A DNA stretch of 64,000 nucleotides, from NCBI RefSeq assembly GCF_016598475.1, contig NZ_JAEMUX010000009.1, positions 114,051-178,050 on the forward strand, given 5' to 3'. A program made the position numbers and the translations under genes. Position 1 is the stretch's first letter, and the number at the start of each line of letters is the position of its first letter. The stretch is from Streptomyces adelaidensis (GTDB lineage Bacteria > Actinomycetota > Actinomycetes > Streptomycetales > Streptomycetaceae). The notes below the pieces were generated by a model that did not search any database, had not been told where the DNA came from, and saw only the letters and a list, made by a program, of their open reading frames with translations. Shown here in pieces: positions 15,655-24,715 of this stretch.

Positions 15655-17781
15655 GTGCGCAGCCAAACCCACAAGACAGCGGCAGCCGCCGGAGCCCTGG
15701 CGGTCACCGCCCTGATGCTCGGCGCCCCGACCGCGACCGCCGCCGGCCCCCGCGATGTGACCGCCGACGTACTGGCCGGTCGGAACGTCACGCTCACCGG
15801 CGACACGGTGGTGACCGTGCCGGCCGGAACGACCAAGTACGGCGGTGTGTTCGGCGGCACCGGCACACTCACCGTGCGCGGCACCGGCACGCTGATCCTC
15901 ACCAAGGACAGCGACTTCACCCTGCCGGAGTCCCGGCAGCGGCAGACCGTGAAGACGCTCGGCGGCAACCACCCGTACGTCACCGTCACCGACCCGGACC
16001 CGCCGGCCGTGACCGTGGCGAAGGGCGCGACCCTCCAGTACGGCGACAGCGGCTCGACCGGGGTGATCGGCCACTACCCGTACGGCACCCCCGCGTTCCG
16101 GCTCAACCAGAACAACATCAAGGTCGACGGCACCCTGCGGCTGTCGTTGAAGAACGTCGCCTACAACCTGGGCACCATCAGCGGCTCCGGCCTGGTCACC
16201 CAGCCGCGGTTCCTCTGGGCGACCTGGGACCTGTCGGGGACCCACCCCTTCACCGGAGTCATCGACAACGGCACCGGGGTGAACGCCGGACGCCCGGAGT
16301 TCGCGACCTCGCTGCCCAGTGCGCGCAAGGTCCTCAACCAGGGCACCTGGACCGTGGACACCCCGCTGGGCCAGACCGTCACCCAGGGCATGGACTTCTA
16401 CCAGCGCGAGTACGGCAGCGACATCAACGTCCAGTCGCGGCCCGGCAGCAAGGTGATCCTCACCGGCCAGTACAGCTGGTCGAACCAGGGCGGCGACACC
16501 GATCCCTCGCTCAGCGACCCCGCCCTGAACTGGACGCCCGCACGCAAGAACGTCAACAAGCGCGGCACCAACATCAAGGGTGCGAACGTCCAGTGGGGCG
16601 ACGGCACCACGAACAAGATCTTCATGCCGGGAACCGCCGAGACCGTCTACATCAACCTCCTCGCCGCCCGCTCCCGTTCACTGCTCACCTTCGACTACAA
16701 CGGGCCGGTGACGCTGGGCGCCCCGATCGGCGGCGGCCGGTTCCACGACACGCTGGCCGCGCCCGGCGCCGGGGACATCGTCATCAAGGGGACGAAGGGC
16801 AACGACGTCACCTTCGCCGCCGTCCAGTACTACAACGGCTCGACGACGGTCGAGAAGGGCGCGGTGCTGCGGCTGGGCAGCGGCAGGTCGGGCGGCGACG
16901 GCGGGCTGTACACCAAGGGCGACCTCTACAAGGTGGTCAACAACGGTTCGCTGATCGTCCGGAACGTCGCCAAGCCCGTGACCCTGTCGCGCGTCGGCGG
17001 CAGCGGCTCGCTCACCCAGTCGGGCGCGGCCACGACGACGCTGACCGGCGGCGCGGTGACGTACACCGGGAAGACGACCGTCACCAAGGGCACGCTGGCG
17101 CTCCGCGGCGGGGCGACTCTCGCACGCAGCGGCACGATCCGGCTCACCACGGCCGGGGCGAAGCTCGACGTCGGCACGGCCGGGCTGAAGGTGACCAGGT
17201 CGCTGTCCGGCAAGGGCACGGTGAAGGGCTCGGTGAGCAACGCCGGTGTGGTGGTGGCCGGCCTCACGGTCACCGGCGGCTACAGCCAGAGCGCCAAGGG
17301 CGAACTGGTGCTGCGGGAGAAGCCGCTGAAGGTGAGCGGGGCCGTGAAGCTGGCCGGTGAGCTGGACTTCGCCGCCCTCGGCGCGGTCGGCGGGCCCGCC
17401 GAGAAGATCACCGTGATCGACCACAAGGGCAAGGGCAAGAACACCGGTACGTTCACCGGGCTGCGCGAGGGCGCGAAGGTGAAGCTCGCCGACACCCGGT
17501 ACAAGATCAGCTACAAGGGCGGCGACGGCAACGACGTCGTCCTGACCACGGCGAAGGCGAGCGCGTCACCTGCTGCCAAGGCCGCCACCGGCACCGACTC
17601 CGACACCGGCACCGGCGCCGAGGCCCCCCGTACGCAGAACGCGAGCGCCTCCGCCGACAGCGGGCTCGGCTGGTGGCCGTACGCGCTGGCCCTCGGCATG
17701 CTGTCCGGCCTGCTGGTACCGGTGAGCAGGCGCCGCAAGAACAACCGCCGCCGGGGCGGACGGCACGCCGCCACGAGCTGA
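15655..17781 (+). CDS. Secreted, membrane-anchored beta-helix protein with autotransporter-type repeats
   Basis: The product (708 aa, GTG start; ribosome site not obvious) has a signal peptide (AAAAGALAVTALMLGAPTAT). A long Gly/Thr/Val-rich region of short beta-strand repeats follows. It includes passenger-type units such as YNGSTTVEKGAVLRLGSG and YTGKTTVTKGTLALRGGATL, which are the PATR pattern of Gram-negative autotransporters. The C-terminus has a Thr/Ala/Ser linker (about 635-670), one transmembrane helix (WWPYALALGMLSGLLVPV) and a basic tail (SRRRKNNRRRGGRH), so it should stay anchored outside the cell. The N-terminal 300 residues resemble a parallel beta-helix and could be catalytic or carbohydrate-binding. 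The place next to pectin and arabinogalactan hydrolases suggests substrate binding or depolymerisation. Exact role unknown. Confidence 0.65.
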   Translation: MRSQTHKTAAAAGALAVTALMLGAPTATAAGPRDVTADVLAGRNVTLTGDTVVTVPAGTTKYGGVFGGTGTLTVRGTGTLILTKDSDFTLPESRQRQTVKTLGGNHPYVTVTDPDPPAVTVAKGATLQYGDSGSTGVIGHYPYGTPAFRLNQNNIKVDGTLRLSLKNVAYNLGTISGSGLVTQPRFLWATWDLSGTHPFTGVIDNGTGVNAGRPEFATSLPSARKVLNQGTWTVDTPLGQTVTQGMDFYQREYGSDINVQSRPGSKVILTGQYSWSNQGGDTDPSLSDPALNWTPARKNVNKRGTNIKGANVQWGDGTTNKIFMPGTAETVYINLLAARSRSLLTFDYNGPVTLGAPIGGGRFHDTLAAPGAGDIVIKGTKGNDVTFAAVQYYNGSTTVEKGAVLRLGSGRSGGDGGLYTKGDLYKVVNNGSLIVRNVAKPVTLSRVGGSGSLTQSGAATTTLTGGAVTYTGKTTVTKGTLALRGGATLARSGTIRLTTAGAKLDVGTAGLKVTRSLSGKGTVKGSVSNAGVVVAGLTVTGGYSQSAKGELVLREKPLKVSGAVKLAGELDFAALGAVGGPAEKITVIDHKGKGKNTGTFTGLREGAKVKLADTRYKISYKGGDGNDVVLTTAKASASPAAKAATGTDSDTGTGAEAPRTQNASASADSGLGWWPYALALGMLSGLLVPVSRRRKNNRRRGGRHAATS

Positions 17782-17807
17782 GACCGGCGTATCGCAAGGT
17801 GAGACCA

Positions 17808-17882
17808 GGGCGGGCGGTCGCTGTACGGGGGTCAGCGGCCGCCCGCCCGTTGGCAACGTTCGCCCCGTCGGCAAACGTTGCC
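17808..17882. terminator. Tandem terminator hairpins between convergent genes
   Basis: GGGCGGGCGG (17808-17817) pairs with CCGCCCGCCC (17839-17848), with an inner CGCTG/CAGCG stem. A second stem is GGCAACGTT (17852-17860) with AACGTTGCC (17874-17882). The pair separates two genes that end towards each other (17781 and 17893). Confidence 0.75.
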
Positions 17883-17892
17883 TGCCGCAGCA

Positions 17893-19356
17893 CTAGACGG
17901 CGGCTCCCGCGTCGGCTCCCGCCTCGGTTTCGGCCTCGGGCGCCTCCGCCTCCGGTGCTTCCTGACGCCCCCGGAGCCAGACGTACACCGGGATGCCGGC
18001 GAAGAGGAACAGGACGCCCTGGTAGACGGCCGCGTAGCCGGCGCCGGCGATCAGCCAGAAGGAGAAGGCGAAGGAGAGGGCGGCGACGATGAGGTCGCGG
18101 ACCAGGCCGGCGGGGCGGACGCGTTCGCGGGTGCCGCGGGCGAGCCAGTAGAGCTGGGCGGCGGCGGAGAGCAGGTAGGGGACGCAGCCGGTGAACGTGG
18201 TGATGAGGACCAGGACGCGGAAGGCGGTGTCCGGGTCGTCCGCGTAGTTCACCACGATGAGGAGCGTGCCGAGGACGGCGGTGGCGAGGACGCCGAAGGC
18301 GGGGACTCCGCCCTTGCCGACGCGGCCGAAGGGCTTCGGGAAGAGGCCGTCGCGGGCGGCGGCGTACGGCATCTGGGCGCTCAGCAGGACCCAGCCGTTC
18401 AGGCAGCCGACGATCGAGGCGACGGCGACCAGCGCGATCACCGTGCCGCCCCAGCTGCCGCCGGCCATCGAGTTCACGGCGTCGGCGAAGGGTGCCCCGG
18501 ACTCGACGAGTTCCTCGTGCGGGACCAGGCCGAAGACGGCGACCGTGCCGAGCAGGTAGACGATCGCGGAGGCGACCGTGCCGAAGACGCTGGCGCGGCC
18601 CACGTTGCGCTCCGGGTCGCGGACCTCGCCGGCGCTGACGGCGGCCGACTCGACACCCAGGAAGGTGTAGAGGAGCAGCGCGGCAGCGGCGGCGACCGCG
18701 CCGGGGACGCTCTCGCCGGAGGCGTTGAAGGGGCCGTAGTTGTCGGTGTCGATGAAGAACAGGCCGATGGTGGCGACCAGCAGCAGCGGCACGAACTTCA
18801 GCACCGTCGACACGATCTGCACGGCGCCGACATAGCGGGTGCCCGCGAAGTTCGCGGCGGCCGGCAGCCACAGGGCGGCCAGCGCCACCAGGGCGAGGAC
18901 GGCCTTGCTGTCGCCCAGGGGTATCAGCACGTCGACGTAGCCGACGACACCGACGGCGAGCGCGGCGATGCTGACCCAGCACATCGTCCAGTACGACCAG
19001 GCCGACAGGAAGCCGGCGAAGGGGCCGAAGGCGTCGCGCGGGTACACGTACAGGCCGCCGGTGACCGGGCTGCGCTTGGCCAGCCGGCCGAAGAGCAGGG
19101 CCAGCAGCACGGCGGCCACGGAGAGGACGACGAAGGCGAGCAGACTGACCGTGCCGTACGGGGCGACGGCGGCGGGGAGGGTGAAGATGCCGCCGCCGAT
19201 GATGTTGCCCATGACGAGGGCGGTGGCCGCGGTCAGGCCGAACCTGCGGCCCGGTGAGGCCGCCTTCGCGTCCGCATCGGATGCCGGGGTCGCCTCCGGC
19301 CCGGACGCCGGGTTCGGCTCGGGCTCGGTGGCCTCGGGGGTGCTGGTGGTGGTCAT
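17893..19356 (-). CDS. APC-family amino-acid permease, probable S-methylmethionine permease
   Basis: The product (487 aa) has a charged 35-residue N-terminus and about twelve hydrophobic helices. It carries the APC signature near helix 1 (ATALVMGNIIGGGIFTLPAA) and PVTGGLYVYPRDAFGPFAGF in helix 3, like arginine/agmatine and related basic amino-acid transporters. The last 25 residues are an acidic Glu/Ala tail. The gene is divergent (139 bp) from a homocysteine S-methyltransferase gene. In E. coli the equivalent pair mmuP-mmuM takes up S-methylmethionine and uses it to make methionine, so plant-derived S-methylmethionine is a plausible substrate. That assignment rests on context; the family alone says amino acid or polyamine. 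Confidence 0.75.
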   Translation of the reverse strand: MTTTSTPEATEPEPNPASGPEATPASDADAKAASPGRRFGLTAATALVMGNIIGGGIFTLPAAVAPYGTVSLLAFVVLSVAAVLLALLFGRLAKRSPVTGGLYVYPRDAFGPFAGFLSAWSYWTMCWVSIAALAVGVVGYVDVLIPLGDSKAVLALVALAALWLPAAANFAGTRYVGAVQIVSTVLKFVPLLLVATIGLFFIDTDNYGPFNASGESVPGAVAAAAALLLYTFLGVESAAVSAGEVRDPERNVGRASVFGTVASAIVYLLGTVAVFGLVPHEELVESGAPFADAVNSMAGGSWGGTVIALVAVASIVGCLNGWVLLSAQMPYAAARDGLFPKPFGRVGKGGVPAFGVLATAVLGTLLIVVNYADDPDTAFRVLVLITTFTGCVPYLLSAAAQLYWLARGTRERVRPAGLVRDLIVAALSFAFSFWLIAGAGYAAVYQGVLFLFAGIPVYVWLRGRQEAPEAEAPEAETEAGADAGAAV

Positions 19357-19482
19357 GGCGGTTCCCGGGTGCTGGGGAGGGGTGGGGACGGGGAGAGCGT
19401 GATCGTAGCGCCGCGTTCCACATGGTGGTCGATCTGTTCATTCACCGGACACAATCGGATGTGGCCGGCCGCCCGGCTCGAC

Positions 19483-19488
19483 TACCGT
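19483..19488 (+). promoter_or_regulatory. -10 element of probable leaderless promoter
   Basis: TACCGT (TAnnnT) ends 7 bases before the ATG at 19496 and no ribosome site is visible, as in leaderless streptomycete genes. A CCACAT...ATGTGG dyad lies upstream in the shared region. Confidence 0.45.
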
Positions 19489-19495
19489 CGTCGGC

Positions 19496-20449
19496 ATGAC
19501 CAGCAACCCGCCCGGTACGTTCCCCGGCATCCCCGGCCCCCGCTCCACCCCCTTCGCCGACGCCCTCGCCGCCGATGTCCTCGTCCTCGACGGCGGGATG
19601 TCCAACCAGCTCGAATCGGCCGGGCACGACCTGAGCGACGAGCTGTGGTCGGCGCGGCTGCTCGCGGAGCGGCCGGAGGCGATCACCGAGGCCCATCTCG
19701 CCTACTTCGAGGCGGGCGCGAACGTGGCGATCACCGCCAGCTACCAGGCCACCTTCGAGGGCTTCGCCAGACGCCGGATACGGCGCCAGAAGGCGATCGA
19801 ACTCATGGCCCTGAGCGTCGAGTTGGCCGTGGACGCGGCGATGGAGACCAAGGCGAACGGCAGCAGGCGTCCGCTGCTGGTGGCCGCCTCGGCGGGCCCG
19901 TACGGGGCCATGTTCGCGGACGGCTCCGAGTACCGCGGCCGGTACGGGCTGAGCGTGGCCGAGCTGGAGCGGTTCCACCGGCCCCGGCTGGAGGTGCTGG
20001 CCGCCGCCTACCCCGATGTGCTGGCGCTGGAGACCATCCCGGACACCGACGAGGCCGAGGCGCTGCTGCGGGCGATCCGCGGTCTGGGGGTGCCCGCCTG
20101 GCTGTCGTACACCGTCGCCGGCGACCGCACCCGCGCCGGGCAGCCGCTGGAGGAGGCCTTCGCCCTGGCCGCCGGCGCCGAGGAGATCGTCGCCGTGGGC
20201 GTGAACTGCTGCTCGCCCGACGACGTGGACGGGGCGATCGAGACGGCCGTCCGGGTCACCGGCAAACCGGTCGTCGTGTACCCGAACAGCGGGGAGACGT
20301 GGGACGCGTCGGCGCGGGCCTGGACCGGGGAGTCCACGTTCACCACCGAGCAGGTGGCGGGGTGGCGGGCGGCCGGCGCCCGGCTGATCGGGGGGTGCTG
20401 CCGGGTGGGGCCGACGGCGATCGCGGGGATCGCGAAGACGCTGAGCTGA
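19496..20449 (+). CDS. mmuM: Homocysteine S-methyltransferase
   Basis: The product (317 aa) is a zinc-dependent methyltransferase TIM barrel. It starts with VLVLDGGMSNQLESAG, the usual DGG(M/T) opening of the family. The zinc ligands are in GVNCCSPDD (one Cys) and RLIGGCCRVGP (the Cys pair). It moves a methyl group from S-methylmethionine (or SAM) to homocysteine, giving methionine. The family is about 300-320 aa, so the gene is complete. It is divergent from the permease at 17893-19356. The start lacks a ribosome site but fits a leaderless transcript. Confidence 0.9.
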   Translation: MTSNPPGTFPGIPGPRSTPFADALAADVLVLDGGMSNQLESAGHDLSDELWSARLLAERPEAITEAHLAYFEAGANVAITASYQATFEGFARRRIRRQKAIELMALSVELAVDAAMETKANGSRRPLLVAASAGPYGAMFADGSEYRGRYGLSVAELERFHRPRLEVLAAAYPDVLALETIPDTDEAEALLRAIRGLGVPAWLSYTVAGDRTRAGQPLEEAFALAAGAEEIVAVGVNCCSPDDVDGAIETAVRVTGKPVVVYPNSGETWDASARAWTGESTFTTEQVAGWRAAGARLIGGCCRVGPTAIAGIAKTLS

Positions 20450-20529
20450 CGGCCGGGAGACGCCGGGCCGGCGAACAGCCGACGAACAGGGTGCGGTCCG
20501 CTCCCCCGCTGCTAGCCTCCGTTCCGGGG

Positions 20530-20541
20530 GAAACCGGTTAC
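20530..20541. promoter_or_regulatory. AACCGGTT operator upstream of LacI gene
   Basis: The palindrome AACCGGTT (20532-20539) in the context GAAACCGGTTAC lies 36 bases before the LacI start and suggests autoregulation. The same core occurs before the ABC importer at 33216-33223. Confidence 0.6.
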
Positions 20542-20575
20542 TGAGGTGTTGCGCGGAAGCGGGGGCGAGGCGGGT

Positions 20576-21661
20576 ATGACGAGGAAGAGCGCCGACGGCG
20601 GCGGGGGCCGCAGCACGATCCGGGACGTGGCCGCCCGCGCCGGCGTCTCGGCGGCGACGGTGTCGCGGGTCCTCGGCGGGGTCTACCCGGTGAGCGCGAC
20701 GACCCGCACCCGGGTGCTGCGGGCCGTCCGCGACCTGGACTACGTCGCCGACGCCCGCGCCAAGGCGATCGCCGGCGTCGGCACGCCCACCCTCGGGTTC
20801 GTCCTCGACGACATCACCGGGCCCTCGTTCGCGCTGATGGCGCACGGTGTGGAGCGTGAGGCGACCCGGCTCGGCCATCTCTGTCTGGTGTGCAGCACCG
20901 ACGGTGACGCCGAGCACGAGCTGGCCTTCATCGAGACGATGCGGGCGCAGCGGGCCGCCGCGGTCATCCTGGTCGGCGGGAGCGCGGACACCCCCGAGTA
21001 CCGTGCCCGCACCGGCCGGGTCGCCGACGCGCTGGCGGCCGCCGGGTCCCGGCTCGTGCTGTGCGGGCGGCCGCCGCTGGATCCCGGCGCGCCGGTCAGC
21101 GTCGTCGAGTACGACAACGAGGGCGGCGCGTACGCCCTGTGCGCGCATGTCCTGTCCCGGGGGCACCGGCGGATCCTCTACCTCGGCGGCAAGCCGGAGC
21201 ACACGACAGCGCAGGGGCGTGAGCGGGGGTATCTCGCCGCCCACCGCGCCCGGGGCGTCGAGCCGGACCCCGTGCTACGGCTGGCCGGTGACTTCACCCG
21301 GGACTCCGGGTACCGCTCGATGCGGCGGGCGCTGGAGGTGGGCCTGGAGTTCACGGCGGTGATGGCGGCGACCGACATGGTGGCGGCGGGCGCGCTCACC
21401 GCGCTGCACGAGGCGGGGCTGGCCGTACCCGGCGACATCTCTCTCGTCGGCTACGACGACATCCCCTTCGCCCGGGACCTGCATCCGGCGCTCACGACCG
21501 TGCATGTGCCGTACGAGGAGCTGGGGCGGCTCGCCGTGCGTACGGCGCTGGAGTGGGGGCGCAAACGGGGGCCGGAGGCGTCCGACGAGCATTTGCTGTT
21601 GGGGACGCACGTGGTCGTGCGGGATTCGGTGGGGGCGCTGGTGACCTCGTCCGCCGGGTGA
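20576..21661 (+). CDS. LacI-family transcriptional regulator
   Basis: The product (361 aa from ATG 20576; an upstream TTG at 20546 is less likely) has the LacI HTH (TIRDVAARAGVSAATVSRVL) and hinge (VRDLDYVADARAKAIAGVG), then a periplasmic-binding-protein-like sugar sensor (LGFVLDDITGPSFALMAHGV through LVGYDDIPFARDLHPALTTV). It is a close paralogue of the regulator at 35025-36104: both have [14 protein letters not shown] and GYDDIP in the same places. The AACCGGTT site upstream, shared with the importer operon at 33191, makes it a candidate repressor of pectin uptake. The inducer is not predictable. Confidence 0.9.
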   Translation: MTRKSADGGGGRSTIRDVAARAGVSAATVSRVLGGVYPVSATTRTRVLRAVRDLDYVADARAKAIAGVGTPTLGFVLDDITGPSFALMAHGVEREATRLGHLCLVCSTDGDAEHELAFIETMRAQRAAAVILVGGSADTPEYRARTGRVADALAAAGSRLVLCGRPPLDPGAPVSVVEYDNEGGAYALCAHVLSRGHRRILYLGGKPEHTTAQGRERGYLAAHRARGVEPDPVLRLAGDFTRDSGYRSMRRALEVGLEFTAVMAATDMVAAGALTALHEAGLAVPGDISLVGYDDIPFARDLHPALTTVHVPYEELGRLAVRTALEWGRKRGPEASDEHLLLGTHVVVRDSVGALVTSSAG

Positions 21662-21675
21662 GGTGCGGCCCTGTG

Positions 21676-23259
21676 CTACGGGGCCCGGCGGAAGCGGCGC
21701 AGGGCCGGCAGGGGGCCGCCGCCGGTGGTGCTGAAGGTGCCGGCGCCCTGGGCTCTTCGGGGGCGCCGTGCGTCGGCCTCCCAGAGGGCCAGTTCGGGGT
21801 CGTAGGGGCCGTAGGCGATGCGCTCGTCGTCCGGGTCCTCGAAGACGCGGACCGGGTGGGTGGTGTTCCAGGCGGGCCAGCCGGGGTCGCCGTCGGTGGC
21901 GAAGCGGGCCCAGGCGGTGTGGAGGATGGCGGCGAGGGTGTCCGGGGTGTCCTCGCCCGCGAGCTTGGCGGCCGCCGGGGTGTGCCCGGTGTCGAAGACG
22001 AAGCCGAGTTCGAGGGCGTGGCAGGAGCCGAGGGCGGGGAGCCGGGAGGGCCAGGCGAACTCGTAGACGTAGGACCGGGCTTCGCCGAGGCGGGCGTCGG
22101 CCACGCGGTGCAGGGGGACGCGGAGGAGGTGGTCGGTGACCAGCCGGCCGACCAGGTCGACGGTGTCCTTCTCCGGGTGGAGGTCGCGGTAGGCGCGGGG
22201 GAGCTCGGGGCCGCAGTGGCAGCGGGCGCGGGCACCGGCCAGGGCGACCGTGCCGAGGCGGTCGACGCGCTCGTGGAGGCCGCCGGGGACGAGCCAGAGG
22301 CGGTGCTCGTCGCGGGTCCAGCCCATGAGGAGGTCGACGCCCGGGGCCGCGCCCTGCCCGGTCAGGGCCTGGAGGGGGTCGGTGGGCAGCAGGTCGCCGT
22401 CGACGACGAGGCCGAAGGCGGGGCCGCCCAGGACCGGGCTGCTGAGGCGGCCCGCCTCGGCCTGCGCCTCGACGAGCATGGAACGGTCCACGGCGGCGAA
22501 GGCCTCCGCGGTGGCCGGGATCTTCAGCCTGATCGCCATCCGGCGGACCATGCGCCGCACTTTGTCCCGGTCCAAGGCCTCGGGCGGCCCGCTCTGCAGT
22601 ACGGCCCGCCGGAACAGGCCTCGCGCGCGAGGGGCGGCCAGCAGCGCGCCGATGCTGATGGCGCCCGCGGACTGGCCGAAGACGGTCACCCGGTCCGGGT
22701 CACCGCCGAACCCGGCGATCGACTCCCGCACCCACTCCAGCGCGGCCAGTTGGTCACGTAGGCCCAGGTTGGCCGGGGCGTCCGGGAAGAGGCCGTAACC
22801 CTCCACGCCCAGGCGGTAGTTGAGGGACACCAGCACCACGCCGTCGCGGGCGAAGCGGCTGCCGTCGTAGACCGGGACCGCCGACGAGCCCCGGGTGAGT
22901 GCCCCGCCGTGGATCCACACCATGACCGGCAGCCGGGCCGCGCGGCCCGGCTCCGGTGTCCACACATTGAGGTTGAGGCAGTCGTCCCCCGGCACGACGG
23001 GGTCCGACAGATAGCGGGCGAACGCCTCCGAGTACGGCGGTTTCGCAGGCGTCGGCCCGAAGACGACGGCGTCACGCACACCCGCCCAGGGCGCGGGCGG
23101 GACCGGCGGCCGGAACCGGCGAGGGCCGAAGGGCGGGGCCGCGTACGGGATGCCGCGGAAGACCGCGATCCCGTCCGGGTGGCCGGCCCCGTACTCGTAG
23201 GTGCCTCGTACGTCCCCGTACGGCGTCCTCGCCACGGGGGCCCGCCGGTCCGCCGTCAT
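21676..23259 (-). CDS. Type-B carboxylesterase/lipase
   Basis: The product is 527 aa from ATG 23259; the frame is open to 23301, but [20 protein letters not shown] is the usual beginning. The alpha/beta-hydrolase marks are an HGG oxyanion loop (WIHGGAL, residues 117-119), the nucleophile elbow [10 protein letters not shown] with Ser197, an acidic residue around [10 protein letters not shown] and the His in [12 protein letters not shown]. The [10 protein letters not shown] box is the second type-B signature. No signal peptide is seen, so the enzyme is probably intracellular. It may remove acetyl, methyl or feruloyl esters from imported oligosaccharides, since it follows the pectin operon on the same strand. 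Substrate unknown. A GTGAAC-N4-GTTCAC dyad upstream suggests separate control. Confidence 0.85.
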   Translation of the reverse strand: MTADRRAPVARTPYGDVRGTYEYGAGHPDGIAVFRGIPYAAPPFGPRRFRPPVPPAPWAGVRDAVVFGPTPAKPPYSEAFARYLSDPVVPGDDCLNLNVWTPEPGRAARLPVMVWIHGGALTRGSSAVPVYDGSRFARDGVVLVSLNYRLGVEGYGLFPDAPANLGLRDQLAALEWVRESIAGFGGDPDRVTVFGQSAGAISIGALLAAPRARGLFRRAVLQSGPPEALDRDKVRRMVRRMAIRLKIPATAEAFAAVDRSMLVEAQAEAGRLSSPVLGGPAFGLVVDGDLLPTDPLQALTGQGAAPGVDLLMGWTRDEHRLWLVPGGLHERVDRLGTVALAGARARCHCGPELPRAYRDLHPEKDTVDLVGRLVTDHLLRVPLHRVADARLGEARSYVYEFAWPSRLPALGSCHALELGFVFDTGHTPAAAKLAGEDTPDTLAAILHTAWARFATDGDPGWPAWNTTHPVRVFEDPDDERIAYGPYDPELALWEADARRPRRAQGAGTFSTTGGGPLPALRRFRRAP

Positions 23260-23301
23260 CCGCCACCAGCTCCTCACTCCCGCTCGCCGGTCCGCCGGCA
23301 C

Positions 23302-23317
23302 GTGAACCGTCGTTCAC
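23302..23317. promoter_or_regulatory. TetR-like operator dyad upstream of esterase
   Basis: GTGAACCGTCGTTCAC is a 6-bp perfect dyad with a 4-base centre, about 43 bases before the esterase start. No TetR gene is adjacent. Confidence 0.35.
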
Positions 23318-23408
23318 CTCAGAGCACCACATCCTTCCGGGGTATTCCGCTCGTACCGGGTCTTTGACGCCCGTTCGGTGTACTGGGCGGCCGTTCGGGG
23401 GACGGCGG

Positions 23409-24689
23409 CTACTTGGCGTACATCAGGGTGCCGAAGCCGAGCTGGTCGAAGCCGCCGCTGGCCGTGCCGTAGTCACCGCCGCCGCCCTCGGGGCGGACCC
23501 GCTCGGCCATGGCCGTTATGTAGGGGACGGACAGGCCCCGGCGCCGTGCGTAGTGGTAGTGGAGGATGTCCCACACCGGGCGGAGCTGCCCCCGGCTGGC
23601 CGAGGAGACGACGGTGTGGGTCTGCTGGGCGCAGTTCTGGCCGGTGCCCCAGGTGTAGGTGGTGAAGGGCACGTCCTGGCCCAGGTTGTACTTGGCGACG
23701 TACTGGGCGCCCTTCATGAACCGGTTGCTGTCGTAGCCGTAGAGGTCGTCACCCTGCGACCAGGCCGTCTCGCAGAAGGCACCCATCAGGCCGATGCCCA
23801 TGACGGCGTGCCCCTGGTCGCGGCCCGCCTCCTGCCACTGGCCGAGGGCGTAGCCCGCGGAGTCGGTGTGGAGGTAGGGGACGGCGTGGGTGATGGAGCC
23901 GTTCCCCGCGCCGGTCTTGAAGTAGTTGACGGCCTGGTCGTACTTGGCGCCGTCGTCGCACAGGATCCCGATCGCGAGGATCGAGTTCATGTTGCACAGG
24001 TCCCAGTTGGCCCAGTAGTTGGTGATGCAGGCGTCGTTGTGGCTGTTCAGGAACTGGTTGTTGAGCGGGTAGAAGACGTTGAGCATCATCGTCTTGAACC
24101 GGTCCAGGTCGAAGCCGCCGTAGCCGCGCATGAGTTCGGCGGCGTTGGCGAACTGGTAGCCGTAGATCCCGGCGGCCAGGAACCGGTCGGCGTTGCCGGT
24201 GACGCTGGTGAGCGTCGACGACCAGGCGTTGAGGATGCGGACCGCCGCGTCGCCGTTGGCGGTGGTGCCGGCGACCTTCCAGCGCAGCGCGTTCTGGTAG
24301 GCCGCGTGGATGTCGTTGTAGAGGATGCCGTAGTTCTGGCCCGTGCCGCCGCGGATGATCGTGGCCTGCGGGTTGGGCGTCCAGGTGCTCGCGGAGTGGG
24401 AGTTGGCCGTCAGGCGGTTCCAGCCGGACAGCCAGGGGTTCTCGCCGGCGGCCACCCGCACCTTCGCGCGGTTGAGTTCGCCGTAGGCGTGCAGCATGCC
24501 GGGGTGGGTGAAGGTGGCCGGGGCCGCCTCCGCCGTGGCGGCGAGGGAGGCGGCGGTCGCGGTGCCCAGGGCGAGGGCGGCGGTGAGACCGCCGGCGGTC
24601 CGGAGCAGACCGCGGCGGCTCAACTCACCTTCGTGCCCACGCCCGTCGGGGCTCGTGTCGGGGTTGTTGTGGGGGGATGTGCGGCTCAT
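23409..24689 (-). CDS. Secreted alginate_lyase-fold polysaccharide lyase
   Basis: The product (426 aa) has a Tat signal (LSRRGLLRTAGGLTAALALG) and a single (alpha/alpha)-toroid domain of the alginate_lyase family (THPGMLHAYGELNRAKVRVA, AAYQNALRWKVAG, NYWANWDLCNMNSILAIGIL, GQWQEAGRDQGHAVMGIGLM). The Asn-Trp-Asp-Leu and Gly-Arg-Asp-Gln-Gly-His stretches are shared with the larger protein encoded just upstream and probably line the active site. The family cleaves uronate-containing chains by beta-elimination. Next to GH28 and a sugar importer the likely substrate is a pectic or other uronic polymer rather than alginate. It starts 26 bases after the preceding stop and is the last gene of the operon. 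Confidence 0.75.
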   Translation of the reverse strand: MSRTSPHNNPDTSPDGRGHEGELSRRGLLRTAGGLTAALALGTATAASLAATAEAAPATFTHPGMLHAYGELNRAKVRVAAGENPWLSGWNRLTANSHSASTWTPNPQATIIRGGTGQNYGILYNDIHAAYQNALRWKVAGTTANGDAAVRILNAWSSTLTSVTGNADRFLAAGIYGYQFANAAELMRGYGGFDLDRFKTMMLNVFYPLNNQFLNSHNDACITNYWANWDLCNMNSILAIGILCDDGAKYDQAVNYFKTGAGNGSITHAVPYLHTDSAGYALGQWQEAGRDQGHAVMGIGLMGAFCETAWSQGDDLYGYDSNRFMKGAQYVAKYNLGQDVPFTTYTWGTGQNCAQQTHTVVSSASRGQLRPVWDILHYHYARRRGLSVPYITAMAERVRPEGGGGDYGTASGGFDQLGFGTLMYAK

Positions 24690-24715
24690 CGGTGCGTCTC
24701 CAATCCATGGAGGAT

